Below, one piece after another: positions 39,401 through 46,739 of a stretch of DNA of 64,000 nucleotides; position 1 is the first letter of the stretch, and every line of letters begins with the position of its first letter. The DNA lies in assembly GCA_035048495.1 (NCBI GenBank), contig CM068541.1, positions 11,167,929 through 11,231,928 on the forward strand, read 5' to 3'. The DNA is from Euptelea pleiosperma. Taxonomy: Eukaryota; Streptophyta; Magnoliopsida; Ranunculales; Eupteleaceae. The translations under genes were made by a program, and so were the position numbers. The notes under the pieces were generated by a model. The model was not told where the DNA came from. It saw only the letters and a program-made list of their open reading frames with translations, and searched no databases.

Positions 39401-42400
39401 ATTCAGTGGCAACTCTAACCTGCAAAACTTGCTGATCCTTACAGCTATCAAAGCTGACAAATCTAGGGTCATGGACTACATCAACCGTCTTGACAATTTT
39501 GATGGCCCTGCAGTTGGTGAGATTGCTGTTGAGGGAGAACTATATGAAGAGGCATTTTCCATATTCAAGAAGTTTAACTTGAATGTGCAGGCCGTAAATG
39601 TGCTATTGGATAATATTCGTAGCATTGAGCGTGCAGTTGAGTTTGCATTTCGAGTTGAAGAGGATGCTGTATGGAGCCAAGTGGCCAAAGCCCAACTCAG
39701 GGAGGGGCTAGTGAGTGATGCGATTGAGTCATTTATCCGTGCAGATGATGCCACTGAATTCTTAGATGTGATCAGGGCAGCTGAGGAAGCAAATGTATTC
39801 CATGATTTAGTCAAGTACCTGCTTATGGTTAGGCAAAAGACCAAAGAACCCAAGGTGGACAGTGAGCTTATATATGCGTATGCCAAGATTGATAGGCTTG
39901 CTGAAATTGAAGATTTTATTCTGACTCCAAATGTTGCTAATCTTCAAACCGTGGGTGATAAGCTTTATGATGAAAGCCTTTATGAAGCCGCAAAGATCAT
40001 ATTTGGTTTTATTTCCAACTGGGCAAAGCTTGCCAGCACTCTTATGAAATTGAGACAGTTCCAAGGTGCGGTTGATGCTGCCCGCAAGGCCAACAGCTCA
40101 AAGACATGGAAAGAAGTCTGTTTTGCTTGTGTTGATGCAGAAGAGTTCCGCTTGGCTCAAATATGTGGTCTCAACATCATTGTGGAGGTAATTGGAGACA
40201 CTTTTTTTACCCAACTTAGGTTGTTGAAATTTCTATTTTGCTACTGAAAGAATAAAATCAGTTTTCATCTCTTATTCTTTGTCCCGTTGGACCATGATGT
40301 ATGCTGACATGGTCATTCAGGTGGATGATCTCGAAGAAGTTAGTGACTATTATCAGAACAGAGGGTGCTTTGATGAACTGATCTCCCTCATGGAGAGTGG
40401 TTTGGGACTTGAACGGGCCCACATGGGCATCTTTACAGAGTTGGGGATTTTGTATGCAAGATACTGTCCAGACAAGCTTATGGAACACATCAAGTTATTC
40501 TCAACACGCCTCAACATTCCGAAGCTCATCCGTGTCTGTGATGAGCAGCAGCACTGGAAGGAGCTTACCTACCTATATATTCAATACAATGAGTTTGATA
40601 ATGCTGCGACAACAATTATGAACCACTCCCCTGAAGCATGGGATCACATGCAGTTCAAGGATGTTGCCATTAAGGTGGCTAATGTGGAGCTATACTACAA
40701 GGCAGTGCACTTTTACTTGCGAGAGCACCCAGACCTCATCAACGATCTCCTTAATGTTCTTGCTCTTAAAGTGGATCATACTCATGTGGTTGACATAATG
40801 CGCAAGGTACATTTCGAATTCTGTCTTAGATGTGGAATTGATCTTTACAGCATTGTCACTACTCACTAGTGTTCGCTGTTTGATGAGTAATGACATGTAT
40901 TTGAGAATCCAATAACACCTAAAAAGAGGTGTAAATAGCATGTCGAGTTGAGCATTGGTAACAGCAGTCTTAGTTGCTGAAATTCACCCAAACTCAAGTT
41001 CCGTTGATGCATTGAACACATACCGCTGATATTGGAAGCTTCCTTGCATTTATTGGTTAATTAGAACGAATTTATTAAATGGTTATGAATTCAGGCTGAA
41101 GATATTAAAGTATAAAACTTCCTGAAAATGTATTGTTATTGTGCTATACAAGGTAGCTCCTAAATAACCAAATATGACATGATTGATGAGTGAATTTATA
41201 AATTGATAAAAAAAAATCATTTCAAAGGTGATACTCATGCAAACACATGCTCGCACACCTATAATCTGAGGTTGAGGACTGAAATAGCCTCGTGATTTTC
41301 AGGATGATCTAGAGGTTATCTAACAATCACAATGTATACTAAGAAGAACTACTTAGACAACACCCAAGCCAAAACATTTGAAAATTTTATTTACTTTTTA
41401 CTGGATGGATGTTTCATCAGATTTCTTAGTCTTATTTGTTGGTTTTCGTCGTTGTTTTTCAGGCAGGACATTTGCATCTTGTGAAACCATACATGGTCGC
41501 AGTACAGAGCACCAATGTGGCTGCCGTGAATGAGGCTCTGAATGAAATCTACATTGAAGAGGAAGACTATGATAGATTACGGGAATCAATTGACATGCAT
41601 GACAGCTTTGACCAAATTGGCCTCGCACAGAAGGTAGGAACTTTTTTATTACTATCTTTTTAAATCACCTCACTTCCTTACTGAACTAGACAAACTTCAA
41701 CTTTGACATGAGCAGGTAGAGAAACATGAACTTATTGAGATGCGAAGGATTGCTGCCTACATATACAAGAAGGCAGGTAGGTGGCGGAAATCAGTTGCTT
41801 TATCCAAGAAGGACAAACTCTACAGAGATTGCATGGAGACATGCTCTCAGTCTGGAGACCGCGAGCTGTCCGAGGAATTACTGGTTTATTTTTCTGAGGA
41901 GGTATACAGATATATTTCAGTTGTGATCCATACTTGAGTGTTGATACCTCATTTTCTACTGGTTTCTCTGATGTAAATTAAAGTACTGTTCAAAATCATT
42001 CTTTCTTGGTTGCTCATCATTGTGTGTACTAATATACTAGGATATTATCAATTGACATGATAATGATCATTTTTACTGTGGTATTTCAGTAGGTCCACAT
42101 TTTTTACATTTCATAACTCAGTCAGCTGATGATCCGTTCTCTTTCATGTCATTTGCACAATGATAAACCATTTCAAGTATTCGTATCGTTCAGTGGATGT
42201 GAACCTGTTTCACATCATTCTAGCAGCATGGCACATTTGGTTCCCGTCTGATGCCATTTACTAAATTGTATTGTTGCACCAAACCCGTTAGGTTGAGAAT
42301 TTTTATTGCAGTCTTCAGACTCCAACGCAGGTAGGGAACTGTTATTCAGCTGAGATGACATAAATCCATTGCCATAACCAAAGCTGATTCTCTTTTTCCT

Positions 42401-44915
42401 TAAGCAAGACAAGGCCATATTTGGACAAAACATATTCAAAATATTCTTCCTAAAACAACTGAACAAAGCCAATCTCAAGTAATTGAATCATTTTCATCAA
42501 TCTTGATATCTGAATCTCTTTTTTCTTCTTTTTTTGGTTCTTGCTAGGCAAGTCGGATGGTTAGTAAGCTAGCAGGTACAAATATCTGGACCCCAAAATA
42601 ATAAAAAGTCAAGGAATATTTGTACCTATTTTGGAGATTGAATTTCATAAACAGATTTAATTACTAATTATGGATGTTAATGGGCAAAAACCCTTGCAAC
42701 AGAGATTTTTTGCTGCATGATAGCCCCACTTTTTGGGGCTGCATGGAATCCACATGTGACAGTTGTTTGGCGGTGAGAGAGATCTGTGCTTTCTCATTGT
42801 TCACTCCTATTCCTCTCGGCATTTGGGTCTTGCCACTAAAAAAGATCTGAGCTTTCACATTTGTCGGGGTAGGATAAGGCTAAATATGAAAATACAATAG
42901 AAAATGAGGATTGTGTTTCTATGATGTAGATTACAGGAATGATTTGTAGGATTGGTTGGGTGAGGTGGCTCTCACAGCCAGCTAAGCCAGTTCATTGGGG
43001 ATTGCATCACTGGAACACTGATAATTGAGAGAAGGGTAAAAGCTTCTATTTGTTTATTTTACACATTTGTATTCTACCCTTATTACTATTGACATCGGAA
43101 AACGCTTATGATGATGATGATGATGACGTGTGAAAGCTGATGTATTTTATACCCTTTAGATCTGGGCATCAATCTAATGGAGATTAAATGGTACTCGATG
43201 TTCACTGGAATCTAAAGCCTTCTTTCAGCATTGAATTTCACTTGATGATTCTTTCACTGATTATTTACATGCAGATAGGGAAACAATTTGCATAGTTCTT
43301 ACTACGATAATTTATTAAAGAGGCGTATGGTCTGAGTGGTCTATATGCATGTGCAGGGAAAGAAGGAGTGCTTTGCTTCATGCTTATTCACATGCTATGA
43401 TTTAATACGGCCTGACGTTGTTCTTGAGCTGGCATGGATGAACACGATTGTCGACTTTGCTTTCCCATACCTACTGCAGGTGGGTGGTGTGCTTATATTA
43501 GATACTTTACATGTGCATTGATGACCTATCTGTCTTGTGAATTGTGATCTAACTATTGTTCTGTGACCAATTGAGTGTAGGTCATCCGTGAGTACACCTG
43601 CAAAATAGATGAGCTGGTGAAGGATAAGCTTGGTGCATTGCAAGATGTGAAGAGCAAAGAGAAGGACGAGAAGGATTTGGTTGCCCAACAGGTAAAGCTT
43701 GACATAATCCTTGATGCCCTTGATGGATGATGGCTTAGATGATTGCATCCACAAAGGTGCCTGAACATAGAACACACCCATACACATTACACGCAATTGC
43801 GATGGCAGCATACTCTTGCGCTCCATTGTACTCATAGATGTGTACAAGTCGGCATGCTATCAAGGATGTTGGCATCTCATATTTCTAGGCAGTTCTTGGT
43901 GTTATTTGCTCGTCAATTGGATCGTCTAATTGAAGCTTACCTATTGGACTGACCATAGTTCAAAAATCACATCGGTCGGATGTTCTTAACCATCAAGTTA
44001 ATCTTCTCTTTTATGGATTGATGCATATTTCTATCGCTAGTCAAAAGAAATTGATTGATCTGACTGTTATGATTGTCCAGTTGGTTCTGCGTTTAAGCTC
44101 TGCCCCATTCAAGAGATGCTCCATCTGTTGGGTGGGTCCATATGAGTGGGTATATGTATTGATTGCAGATCGATGGGTGACTGATCAGCTCCATTTCCTC
44201 ATTGAGGCATACCAATGTCAGTTTTTTTATGTGAACAAATTACTATTATGAGATTCTTTCCTATCAGGTTCAGGTTCATGATCTTGGTTTGTGCATCTAT
44301 CCTTATGCTTTGGAACACCCCCCTTAGATTCACACATTTTTTCCCTATGAACAACAGACATCCATTTATATCTTTTGCCTGCTGATATGCTTGGTACTCT
44401 TGTAATCAAAAATCTCATCTCCTCACACTTACTTTTAGCCCCACACAGCACATTCTTGTCCTAGAATCTCCATTGACATCCATGTACAATTTGTGCATGC
44501 AGATACACCCGACAGTTGTGGATTCTAGAAACTAGTTTCCGTATGCACCCTCGTGATGCATCATCTTTTTTGTCCTCACTTTTTCTTTACCTGCTGAACT
44601 GTTAAAAAGACACTGAAGTGAATTAGTTGGACTCAAAAAAGGAAAGTCTGAAGTAGCTGAACTCGCTGTTCATATTTGTCTTCACTAACTATTGGGTGTT
44701 GGAAGGGTGGTGATTTCTTTTTCCCTTCCCATTTCGCTTCTTAATGATTTAATTGTGGTGTTGTTTTGTAGAACATGTACGCCCAATTACTTCCGCTTGC
44801 TCTGCCTGCACCACCAATGGGAGGTATGGCTGGGGGATTCCAACCCCCGCCGCCTATGGGCATGGGAATGCCGCCAATATCAGCTTATGGCATACCACCC
44901 ATGGGAAGCTACTAA
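125..44915 (+). CDS. CHC: Clathrin heavy chain (exons 2-30 of 30; first exon upstream of window)
   Basis: Encodes the heavy chain of the clathrin triskelion, which coats vesicles at the plasma membrane and trans-Golgi. Exons read from the sequence: 125-329, 5926-6014, 6112-6190, 6384-6511, 10545-10643, 10748-10856, 11162-11241, 11314-11541, 11626-11691, 12825-12941, 13750-13947, 33036-33152, 33656-33715, 33968-34054, 36395-36478, 36553-36687, 37496-37558, 37631-37735, 37820-37932, 38026-38278, 38456-38592, 38810-39088, 39185-40187, 40321-40806, 41463-41633, 41716-41901, 43357-43479, 43581-43691, 44772-44915 (TAA). Each is bounded by AG/GT and every phase matches its neighbour. They sum to 1,684 codons; with the usual short first exon this fits the family length of about 1,700. 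The order is N-terminal beta-propeller ([14 protein letters not shown] onward), linker, then clathrin heavy-chain repeats forming the legs, and a Pro/Gly/Met-rich C-terminus (ending PPMGSY) typical of plant chains. The start codon is not visible. No frame-disrupting lesion was seen. Confidence 0.97.
438..494 (+). pseudogene. Decayed copy of clathrin exon 3 inside intron 2
   Basis: This intron stretch resembles the start of the true exon 3 at 5926. The 14 bases TTGAAGCTCAACTT spanning the acceptor are identical. After a gap of about 10 bases, a block matches the codons for QIFNIEMKA with roughly 22 of 28 bases the same. The copy has in-frame damage and no usable donor, so it is unlikely to be spliced in. 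It lies upstream of the Copia insertion that now separates it from the true exon. It could be a relic of a local exon duplication. The match is short and a chance contribution cannot be excluded. Confidence 0.5.
1000..1209 (+). repeat. 5' LTR of Copia element
   Basis: A 210-bp terminal repeat that starts TGTTGTCAGGGACC and ends GATTACAACA. It matches the 3' LTR at 5179 in 209 of 210 positions. It contains an AT-rich segment with TATATATAT near 1070 that may serve as its promoter. The immediate upstream GTTGA is the target duplication. Confidence 0.97.
1210..1221 (+). other. Primer-binding site (initiator-tRNA-Met type)
   Basis: TGGTATCAGAGC directly follows the 5' LTR. It is the usual plant Copia primer-binding site, complementary to the 3' end of initiator methionine tRNA, where minus-strand DNA synthesis starts. 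Confidence 0.93.
1359..1522 (+). repeat. 41-bp minisatellite in the Copia leader, where gag is expected
   Basis: Four consecutive 41-bp units start at 1359, 1400, 1441 and 1482, each opening with CCGCCCACTC or CCGCCCATTC and containing a GGAGAAG- or GAGAAG-like block. Degenerate part-units lie on both sides (CCGCAGG at 1328 and 1523). Because 41 is not a multiple of three, the array cannot keep one reading frame, so it is not a normal gag coding region. It occupies the place between primer-binding site and protease. Confidence 0.9.
1760..5171 (+). pseudogene. Copia pol (protease-integrase-RT-RNase H), inactivated
   Basis: The first frame (1760-2614) starts with the tail of gag and then a retropepsin with the active-site variant DSSASDHM where DSGASDHM is usual. 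The GAG-pre-integrase zinc region follows (HNRLGH then CETC). The integrase core shows DDYSR, TDNGGEY and the downstream TAEQ glutamate. Reverse transcriptase has [20 protein letters not shown] and YVDDI. RNase H has TDADWAG and [11 protein letters not shown], ending near [11 protein letters not shown]. Lesions: a frameshift between about 2490 and 2515; an in-frame TAG at 3253; a TAG at 3955 where LHQLDVKNAF is usual; and a 1-nt loss near 4768-4772 within RNase H. The product cannot be made as one polyprotein. Confidence 0.93.
5179..5388 (+). repeat. 3' LTR of Copia element
   Basis: The 210-bp partner of the 5' LTR, with one substitution between them. It is preceded by the polypurine tract at 5171-5178 and followed by the second GTTGA copy at 5389-5393. 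Confidence 0.97.
5515..5700 (+). mobile_element. Decayed 3' end of an RTE-type LINE
   Basis: Reading across frame breaks gives fragments in the order [33 protein letters not shown], then GATGTTGATGAAG. This is the C-terminal tail of plant RTE reverse transcriptases, which end in short ATG-type repeats. A clearer relative is at 7180-7428. The copy is 5'-truncated and has several stops. It lies in clathrin intron 2 between the Copia element and exon 3. Confidence 0.6.
6667..6684 (-). mobile_element. Minimal LINE 3'-tail insertion with target duplication
   Basis: On the - strand this reads ACTTATC followed by about ten A, the same tail that ends the L1 copy at 32,780. It is flanked by 16-bp direct repeats, 6651-6666 and 6685-6700, that match at 14 of 16 positions (AGAATATACATTTAGT and AGAATATACGTGTAGT). 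This is what an almost completely 5'-truncated LINE insertion leaves. It lies in clathrin intron 5. Confidence 0.7.
6747..7127. mobile_element. MITE with ~80-bp terminal inverted repeats
   Basis: A 381-bp element whose ends are inverted repeats: the left end opens AGAGTCCGTCTAGAGCTA and the right end is its near complement, with pairing continuing for about 78 bp (6748-6825 against 7050-7127). It is flanked by a direct repeat AACCTAC (6740-6746 and 7128-7134), which may be 8 bp if one T is counted. The length of the duplication fits the hAT group best. There is no transposase, so it is non-autonomous. Confidence 0.88.
7160..7428 (+). mobile_element. 3' end of an RTE-type LINE (5'-truncated)
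   Basis: The frame 7180-7428 gives the conserved RTE C-terminus: [34 protein letters not shown], then LGK. It is followed at 7408-7427 by ATGACGATGATGATG-like repeats, the characteristic RTE end. Only the last 80 residues of the polyprotein remain. It sits directly right of the MITE in clathrin intron 5. Confidence 0.78.
8249..8298 (-). repeat. Inverted copy of the Copia LTR start
   Basis: On the - strand this reads TTGTTATAAGTTGTTATTT and continues through TATATGAGGTCAGGGGTG, nearly identical to the first 48 bases of the 3' LTR at 9948. It keeps the TG start that the 3' LTR itself has lost (TA at 9948). Confidence 0.85.
8548..9938 (+). pseudogene. Copia reverse transcriptase-RNase H remnant
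   Basis: Three frame segments (8510-8836, 8885-9073, 9148-9861) read in order through Copia RT and RNase [50 protein letters not shown], then [16 protein letters not shown] and [12 protein letters not shown], ending with [15 protein letters not shown] at 8834 interrupts KKSLYGLKQ, a frameshift lies near 9050, and a short duplication with a frame change lies near 9785-9820. Protease and integrase are absent. Not functional. Confidence 0.88.
12597..12628. repeat. GT/TA microsatellite
   Basis: Alternating GTGTGT, TATATAT and GTGTGTGT in clathrin intron 10. A related (AC) run is at 13232-13251 in intron 11. Confidence 0.85.
14490..15300 (+). mobile_element. L1-type LINE reverse transcriptase fragment
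   Basis: The frame at 14504-14749 contains [19 protein letters not shown], the signature of plant L1 reverse transcriptase. Further right, broken frames give FASDI near 14,850 and then [16 protein letters not shown] and IALTQST near 15,090-15,190, the usual downstream RT motifs in the right order. Several stops make it inactive. Neither a 5' end nor a poly(A) tail is attached. It lies at the left of the giant clathrin intron 12. Confidence 0.83.
15340..15785. other. Transposon-like stretch without a recognised product
   Basis: About 450 bases between the L1 fragment and a Copia fragment. It contains AACGTGGAAAACCCCCT and a following GGGTAAAACCACGGGAC block, wording I associate with plant LTR-element leaders, but there is no terminal repeat or open frame to confirm that. 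No other feature is seen. Confidence 0.3.
15792..16739 (+). mobile_element. Copia 3' fragment with internal deletions and 3' LTR
   Basis: Reverse-transcriptase motifs ([36 protein letters not shown]) jump at about 15,985 to [18 protein letters not shown], and again at about 16,210 from the APIEQ-like block to the RNase H end ([38 protein letters not shown]). The catalytic YVDDI block and the SAEAEYR block are lost in these deletions. A purine tract is followed by a 209-bp LTR, 16531-16739, starting TGTTGTATACG. It adjoins a relative in the opposite orientation. Confidence 0.85.
16741..17810 (-). mobile_element. Copia 5' fragment on the minus strand: LTR, leader, gag start
   Basis: Read on the - strand, an LTR (17810-17601) is followed by a primer-binding site at 17597-17586 (GCTCTGATACCA on the + strand), about 640 bases of leader, and a Gag N-terminus starting at 16944. 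The Gag part has [19 protein letters not shown], the conserved Copia Gag motif, and stops after 67 residues exactly at the junction with the + strand element. Its LTR is a diverged relative of the one at 16531-16739 (shared AAATAAGATTTATGGAGT), so the two form an inverted pair about 860 bp apart. Confidence 0.85.
17811..20828. other. AT-rich part of clathrin intron 12, no gene seen
   Basis: About 3 kb with no open frame resembling a known protein. It contains a short tandem duplication (19185-19340) and runs up to the helicase end of the Helitron. The left end of the Helitron should lie in or near it, but I could not identify a hairpin followed by CTAG with confidence. Confidence 0.6.
19185..19340 (+). 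repeat. Two-copy tandem repeat, about 84-bp period
   Basis: TGACCCATGCCAACGGCACT and TGACCCATGCCAATGGCACT start two related blocks, each followed by CAACAAAG or CAAACAAAG, then GCATAAATT/GCAAATAAATT and a GTGCCTT-GGC-CTCAAACCCA end. The period is about 84 bp. Confidence 0.75.
20829..22438 (-). pseudogene. Helitron PIF1-type DNA helicase domain
   Basis: The N-terminal part has [13 protein letters not shown], then after a frameshift near 22,250 the Walker A motif GAVGTGKT (in [16 protein letters not shown]), Walker B with IIWDEVPM, and [14 protein letters not shown] 92-bp intron interrupts it: on the - strand GAG|GTAACA at 21685 and TTTTAG|ATTGG at 21594, joining the exon 22252-21686 to 21593-20829. 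The second exon starts with the codons of [15 protein letters not shown] and carries the C-terminal motifs TINKSQGQS and YVALSRCT. The helicase would unwind DNA during rolling-circle transposition. The frameshift makes this copy defective. Confidence 0.9.
22449..25088 (-). pseudogene. Helitron Rep (HUH endonuclease) domain with nonsense codons
   Basis: The frame starts at 25088 with the zinc-like [15 protein letters not shown] motif, then the Helitron N-terminal domain, and a 614-residue open stretch to 23244. The HUH metal-binding motif is LPHMHALFF (about residue 490). Past a TGA at 23246-23244 the same frame continues with [13 protein letters not shown], the YxxxY catalytic tyrosines. It continues in frame to [11 protein letters not shown] and [10 protein letters not shown], with stops at 23003, 22919, 22895, 22883 and 22451 but no frameshift. 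So the nuclease is complete in order but interrupted by nonsense codons only. The nuclease would nick and rejoin DNA at the element ends. Confidence 0.9.
25178..26078 (-). pseudogene. Helitron RepHel N-terminal exons with a triplicated segment
   Basis: The frame 26078-25482 (198 residues) opens [18 protein letters not shown] and has an Arg-rich [16 protein letters not shown] stretch, as in plant Helitron N-termini. It contains [13 protein letters not shown] (near 25,770-25,810), and ends with [13 protein letters not shown] (near 25,490-25,530). A third copy, [13 protein letters not shown], is at about 25,250-25,295. Each copy ends in ACACA or ACGCA followed by a donor-like GTAAGC, GTAAGT or GTATGT. 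These look like repeated exon ends joined by splicing to the Rep exon. The order and use of the copies are inferred. Confidence 0.65.
26100..27600. other. Non-coding part of the Helitron leader
   Basis: AT-rich sequence with no recognised gene. A block with CACACTCTAAAGCCTAA and AGAACATTACACAT occurs twice (26,258-26,290 and 26,960-26,995), so it also shares the repeat-rich character of the segment to its right. Confidence 0.5.
27616..27908 (+). repeat. Direct duplication in the Helitron leader
   Basis: Copies at 27616-27736 and 27756-27908 share AGATAATAATAACTTAAAAA, ATGCATTCTCTATATTAA and CACCGTATTCCTGTCAAAC. The second has an extra insert of about 30 bases. Confidence 0.9.
27991..28421. 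repeat. Foldback-family repeat with a two-copy 122-bp tandem
   Basis: 27,991-28,060 contains GCCAAACATCCATACCGTCA and GACTTATATTATGG, related to the foldback arms inside the hAT element near 61,780-61,850. Next, two near-identical blocks of about 122 bp (about 28,178-28,300 and 28,301-28,421) each run from GGTACAAAGATAAAAA through GTAGGTCTACCTAAGAATGG or its ATAGG variant to CTAAACAAAGGTTTAAAAGG. Confidence 0.75.
28895..29090 (+). repeat. Tandem repeat, ~80-bp unit, about 2.5 copies
   Basis: ATGAAGCCAGATTTTCCCAT followed by AACAATAGCAAAAAGATGG and ATTACAAATTCGCTAATCCC occurs at about 28,900 and 28,980, and a partial third copy follows near 29,065. Confidence 0.88.
29145..30075 (-). repeat. 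Minisatellite-like array in the Helitron leader
   Basis: Units such as CCCAAAAATCCAGATTTGAA, CCATCCCTGTAAACCCAAAA and CAGAAAATCCCCAATGTAAA recur many times in varying order, with TCACTAATTAGGCTGAACTT between them. On the - strand the array gives long Phe/Leu/Trp-rich open frames that are repeat products, not genes. Confidence 0.88.
30205..30940 (-). repeat. ~470-bp direct duplication containing a leader-like splice donor
   Basis: A block starting AACAAAAATCAGATGAGAGG occurs at about 30,210, 30,515 and 30,680. The outer copies continue through GACTTACAGGGTTTGGGTTT and CAGCACTTCTACGTTGAAAA. On the - strand, CCCAAACCCT|GTAAGTC in both outer copies looks like a splice donor, so these may be duplicated 5' leader exons of the Helitron transcript. 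That function is inferred. Confidence 0.7.
30429..30476. repeat. (GA)n microsatellite
   Basis: A 48-bp run of GA dinucleotides in the Helitron leader, with shorter GAGAGA runs at about 30,628 and 30,895. Confidence 0.95.
31173..31192 (-). other. Helitron 5' terminus
   Basis: On the - strand the element starts TCTATATAACAAAACACAAA at 31192, with A before it at 31193. Helitrons insert between A and T and begin with TC; the TCTATATAA form is common in plants. Two copies of GGCTGAGATCCACTCT lie just inside (about 31,115 and 31,137). Confidence 0.75.
31371..31694 (-). mobile_element. L1-type LINE 3' end, minus strand
   Basis: On the - strand it has frame remnants [14 protein letters not shown] and [12 protein letters not shown], the end of the L1 polyprotein, and then a 3' untranslated part ending in ACTTATC and nine A (31379-31371). 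It meets a + strand L1 end at a perfect 10-bp palindrome (31695-31720). Confidence 0.8.
31705..32780 (+). mobile_element. L1-type LINE 3' end with zf-RVT domain and poly(A)
   Basis: Frame 31743-32549 (268 residues) matches the C-terminal region of plant L1 proteins: [19 protein letters not shown], the zinc-binding RT tail with [33 protein letters not shown], and [15 protein letters not shown] short out-of-frame stretch and a 3' untranslated region with GAGATCTTCTCGATCTCC follow, ending in ACTTATC and 13 A (32768-32780). It is 5'-truncated and reverse-transcriptase catalytic motifs are absent. The open frame suggests moderate age. Confidence 0.88.
33256..33457. mobile_element. Harbinger-like MITE, 202 bp, TTA target duplication
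   Basis: Ends are GGGCCTGTTTGGAAA and, as complement of the right end, GAGCCCATTTGGAAA, 12 of 15 alike. TTA flanks both sides (33253-33255 and 33458-33460), the target duplication of PIF/Harbinger elements. The outer sequence TCTCATATTTTC at the left also occurs in the 960-bp element at 47957. It lies in clathrin intron 13. Confidence 0.72.
34713..34732 (+). mobile_element. Minimal LINE 3'-tail insertion (20 bp)
   Basis: GACTTATC followed by 12 A sits between perfect 10-bp direct repeats AGGTACACTA (34703-34712 and 34733-34742). The 8 non-A bases equal the end of the L1 at 32,780. This is a nearly complete 5' truncation: only tail and target duplication remain. It lies in clathrin intron 15. 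Confidence 0.82.
35690..35773 (+). mobile_element. Very short RTE-type LINE 3' end
   Basis: The frame reads [19 protein letters not shown], then a stop and ATGATGATGATGATGG. This is the last part of an RTE polyprotein and its ATG-type terminal repeat, as at 7160-7428. It lies in clathrin intron 15. Confidence 0.72.
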
Positions 44916-45240
44916 AACAAAGCCTTTTGTACAAAGGGACTCTTCTGAGGGAGAGTGCAAGCTGGTCGAGATGGATTGATCCTAGTCAGGGGATCAAGGA
45001 AGAAAGCATCATCACGTGTTGGCTGTGAGGTCATTGATCTTCTCAAAGCCATGGGGCTTAACTGAGAAGTAGCACCTTTCATTCCATTGCTTTTCTTCCT
45101 TTTTGGCTTCTGTTCTCTATTTCTTGTGTAATATATTTGTCAATCTCAATGTATGATGTTACTCGAAACAGTATAGAGAAATGTTGATACGAGTGTCTTC
45201 TCGTGTGATCCTTGTAACTATTAGTGCAAATGAAAACTAG
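44916..45240 (+). other. Probable 3' untranslated region of clathrin heavy chain
   Basis: Sequence after the TAA includes a T-rich part (45,100-45,150) with AATATATTTGTC that may serve as a polyadenylation signal. No canonical AATAAA is seen. The end is estimated. Confidence 0.4.
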
Positions 45241-45369
45241 TAAGCTTGTTTCTTGCATTCCAGAGATTCATCTGTGTACTTCGTAAATTGGAGAGCTGCT
45301 TGAGATCTGGATCGCCTCTTTTTACCAAATCTGCTGATGATTGGTTATTTCTTTGATTGTAAGGAAGAT

Positions 45370-46230
45370 TATTTGAAACATGCATTATGGCACACAATCG
45401 TGGGGCCCACATGTAGATGAGTTTAGGGCCAATTTTTGGTGAGAATGATCTAACTATGGAGGTCATCCTAAAAAAAATATAGCACTTTCTAAAACTTCTA
45501 ATCTTATCAAATGTGAAGTTAAAGGATAAAAATGGACAGCTCAGAATATTTCAACTTTATAAGGCTAAAAATGTTGAAATGGGCTATTATTTTGTGAGGT
45601 TGATATCCATTTTCAGAAGAATATCATCACCGAAAATCAGCCCTCAATTCATATATGCCCCACGACAATGTGCCAAGTTACAAAAGCACGAGTAACTCTA
45701 TCCCAACCATGACACAAACGTAACTTTTCATAAGGCTAGAGATATTGGAATTTGCTGATTTCCTCAAAAAATGAGTCAACTCATTTTTGTAACTCAACAT
45801 TTGAAGGGGTTAAAAGTTATTGGAGACGATGGATTTTTTACGAGGATCTATATGATAAGATCAATGTACAAAAATCACCCTTGACTCATCCCCATGTGAA
45901 TCATATGACTGTCAAAAAGCATGTCAACTTATCACGACGCATATATGTAAAGTTACTAATGCTTTCTGACTTATAAAATGACACATGGTTGTGGGGACCA
46001 AACGAAGATGAGTTATGGCTGTTTTCTGGGGAGGATGGTGTCCTCACCATGAAGATCGTCTTCACCAAAAATTAGCAATTTCTAAAACTTCTAACCCTAT
46101 CAAATTTGGACCTAAATTAAATAGTGAAAATATACGGTCCAAAATTTTCAACTTGAGATCCACTTATCATAAGACTACAAACATCGGAATGGTCTTGATT
46201 GATAGTAGCGTCTTCCCATTTACTTTTAAT
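45370..46230. repeat. Diverged tandem repeat, intergenic
   Basis: Three related segments contain ATAAGGCTAAAAATGTTGAA (about 45,559), ATAAGGCTAGAGATATTGGA (about 45,731) and ATAAGACTACAAACATCGGA (about 46,172). The outer two also share TTTCTAAAACTTCTAA. The unit is about 170 to 600 bp and too diverged to define. No protein is recognised. Confidence 0.55.
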
Positions 46231-46465
46231 ATACAATAGAAAAGACTTGCACTATTATAGACCCAGTTGTTAAATTCATGAATTAATCACTTTTAGGTCA
46301 TACTATTGGGACGAACACATCTAAAATGAATAATTTGTGATTTTATAGTTCATGAATAGAATATGAATGACTTTTTAGTGATTAATTCGATTGATTTAAT
46401 CGGGTTCCAAAATGATGAAAAAAAAAGATTGAAGCAATAAAAAAAGGCCTTAATGGTTCCTAATG

Positions 46466-46668
46466 TTTTTTTTTTTGAAAGGTCCAAATATATAAAAGGA
46501 GATCGAGAAGATCTCAAGGAAACAAAGAGTACAGCCCAGCAGGGGAAGCAAGAGAACAACCCACCCTAATTCGACAACAAGGAATCGAACCTGAAAACTA
46601 AATCACAGAAAAAGGTGCCTCTCAACTCATTGGATATGCTACCCTAGCTATGGAGGAGAGCCTTGATG
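46466..46668 (-). mobile_element. 5'-truncated L1 insertion with perfect 16-bp target duplication
   Basis: TTAATGGTTCCTAATG flanks it on both sides (46450-46465 and 46669-46684), identical in all 16 bases. On the - strand the insert ends GAGATCTTCTCGATCTCC, a short A/T-rich stretch and poly(A), like the L1 at 32,700-32,780, and a small frame keeps LRSSRSPFIYLDLSKKK. Only the last 200 bases of the LINE are present. The perfect duplication implies a rather recent insertion. Confidence 0.93.
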
Positions 46669-46739
46669 TTAATGGTTCCTAATGTTATAAGCCCATGGAT
46701 CGAACGCATTCTAAGCTAATAACCAAGCCTAGTTATGAC

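Noticed and set aside
42215..42478. Minus-strand frame of 87 codons in clathrin intron 27
   Set aside because: No recognised motif, no splice context and no other support. It may be a random frame.
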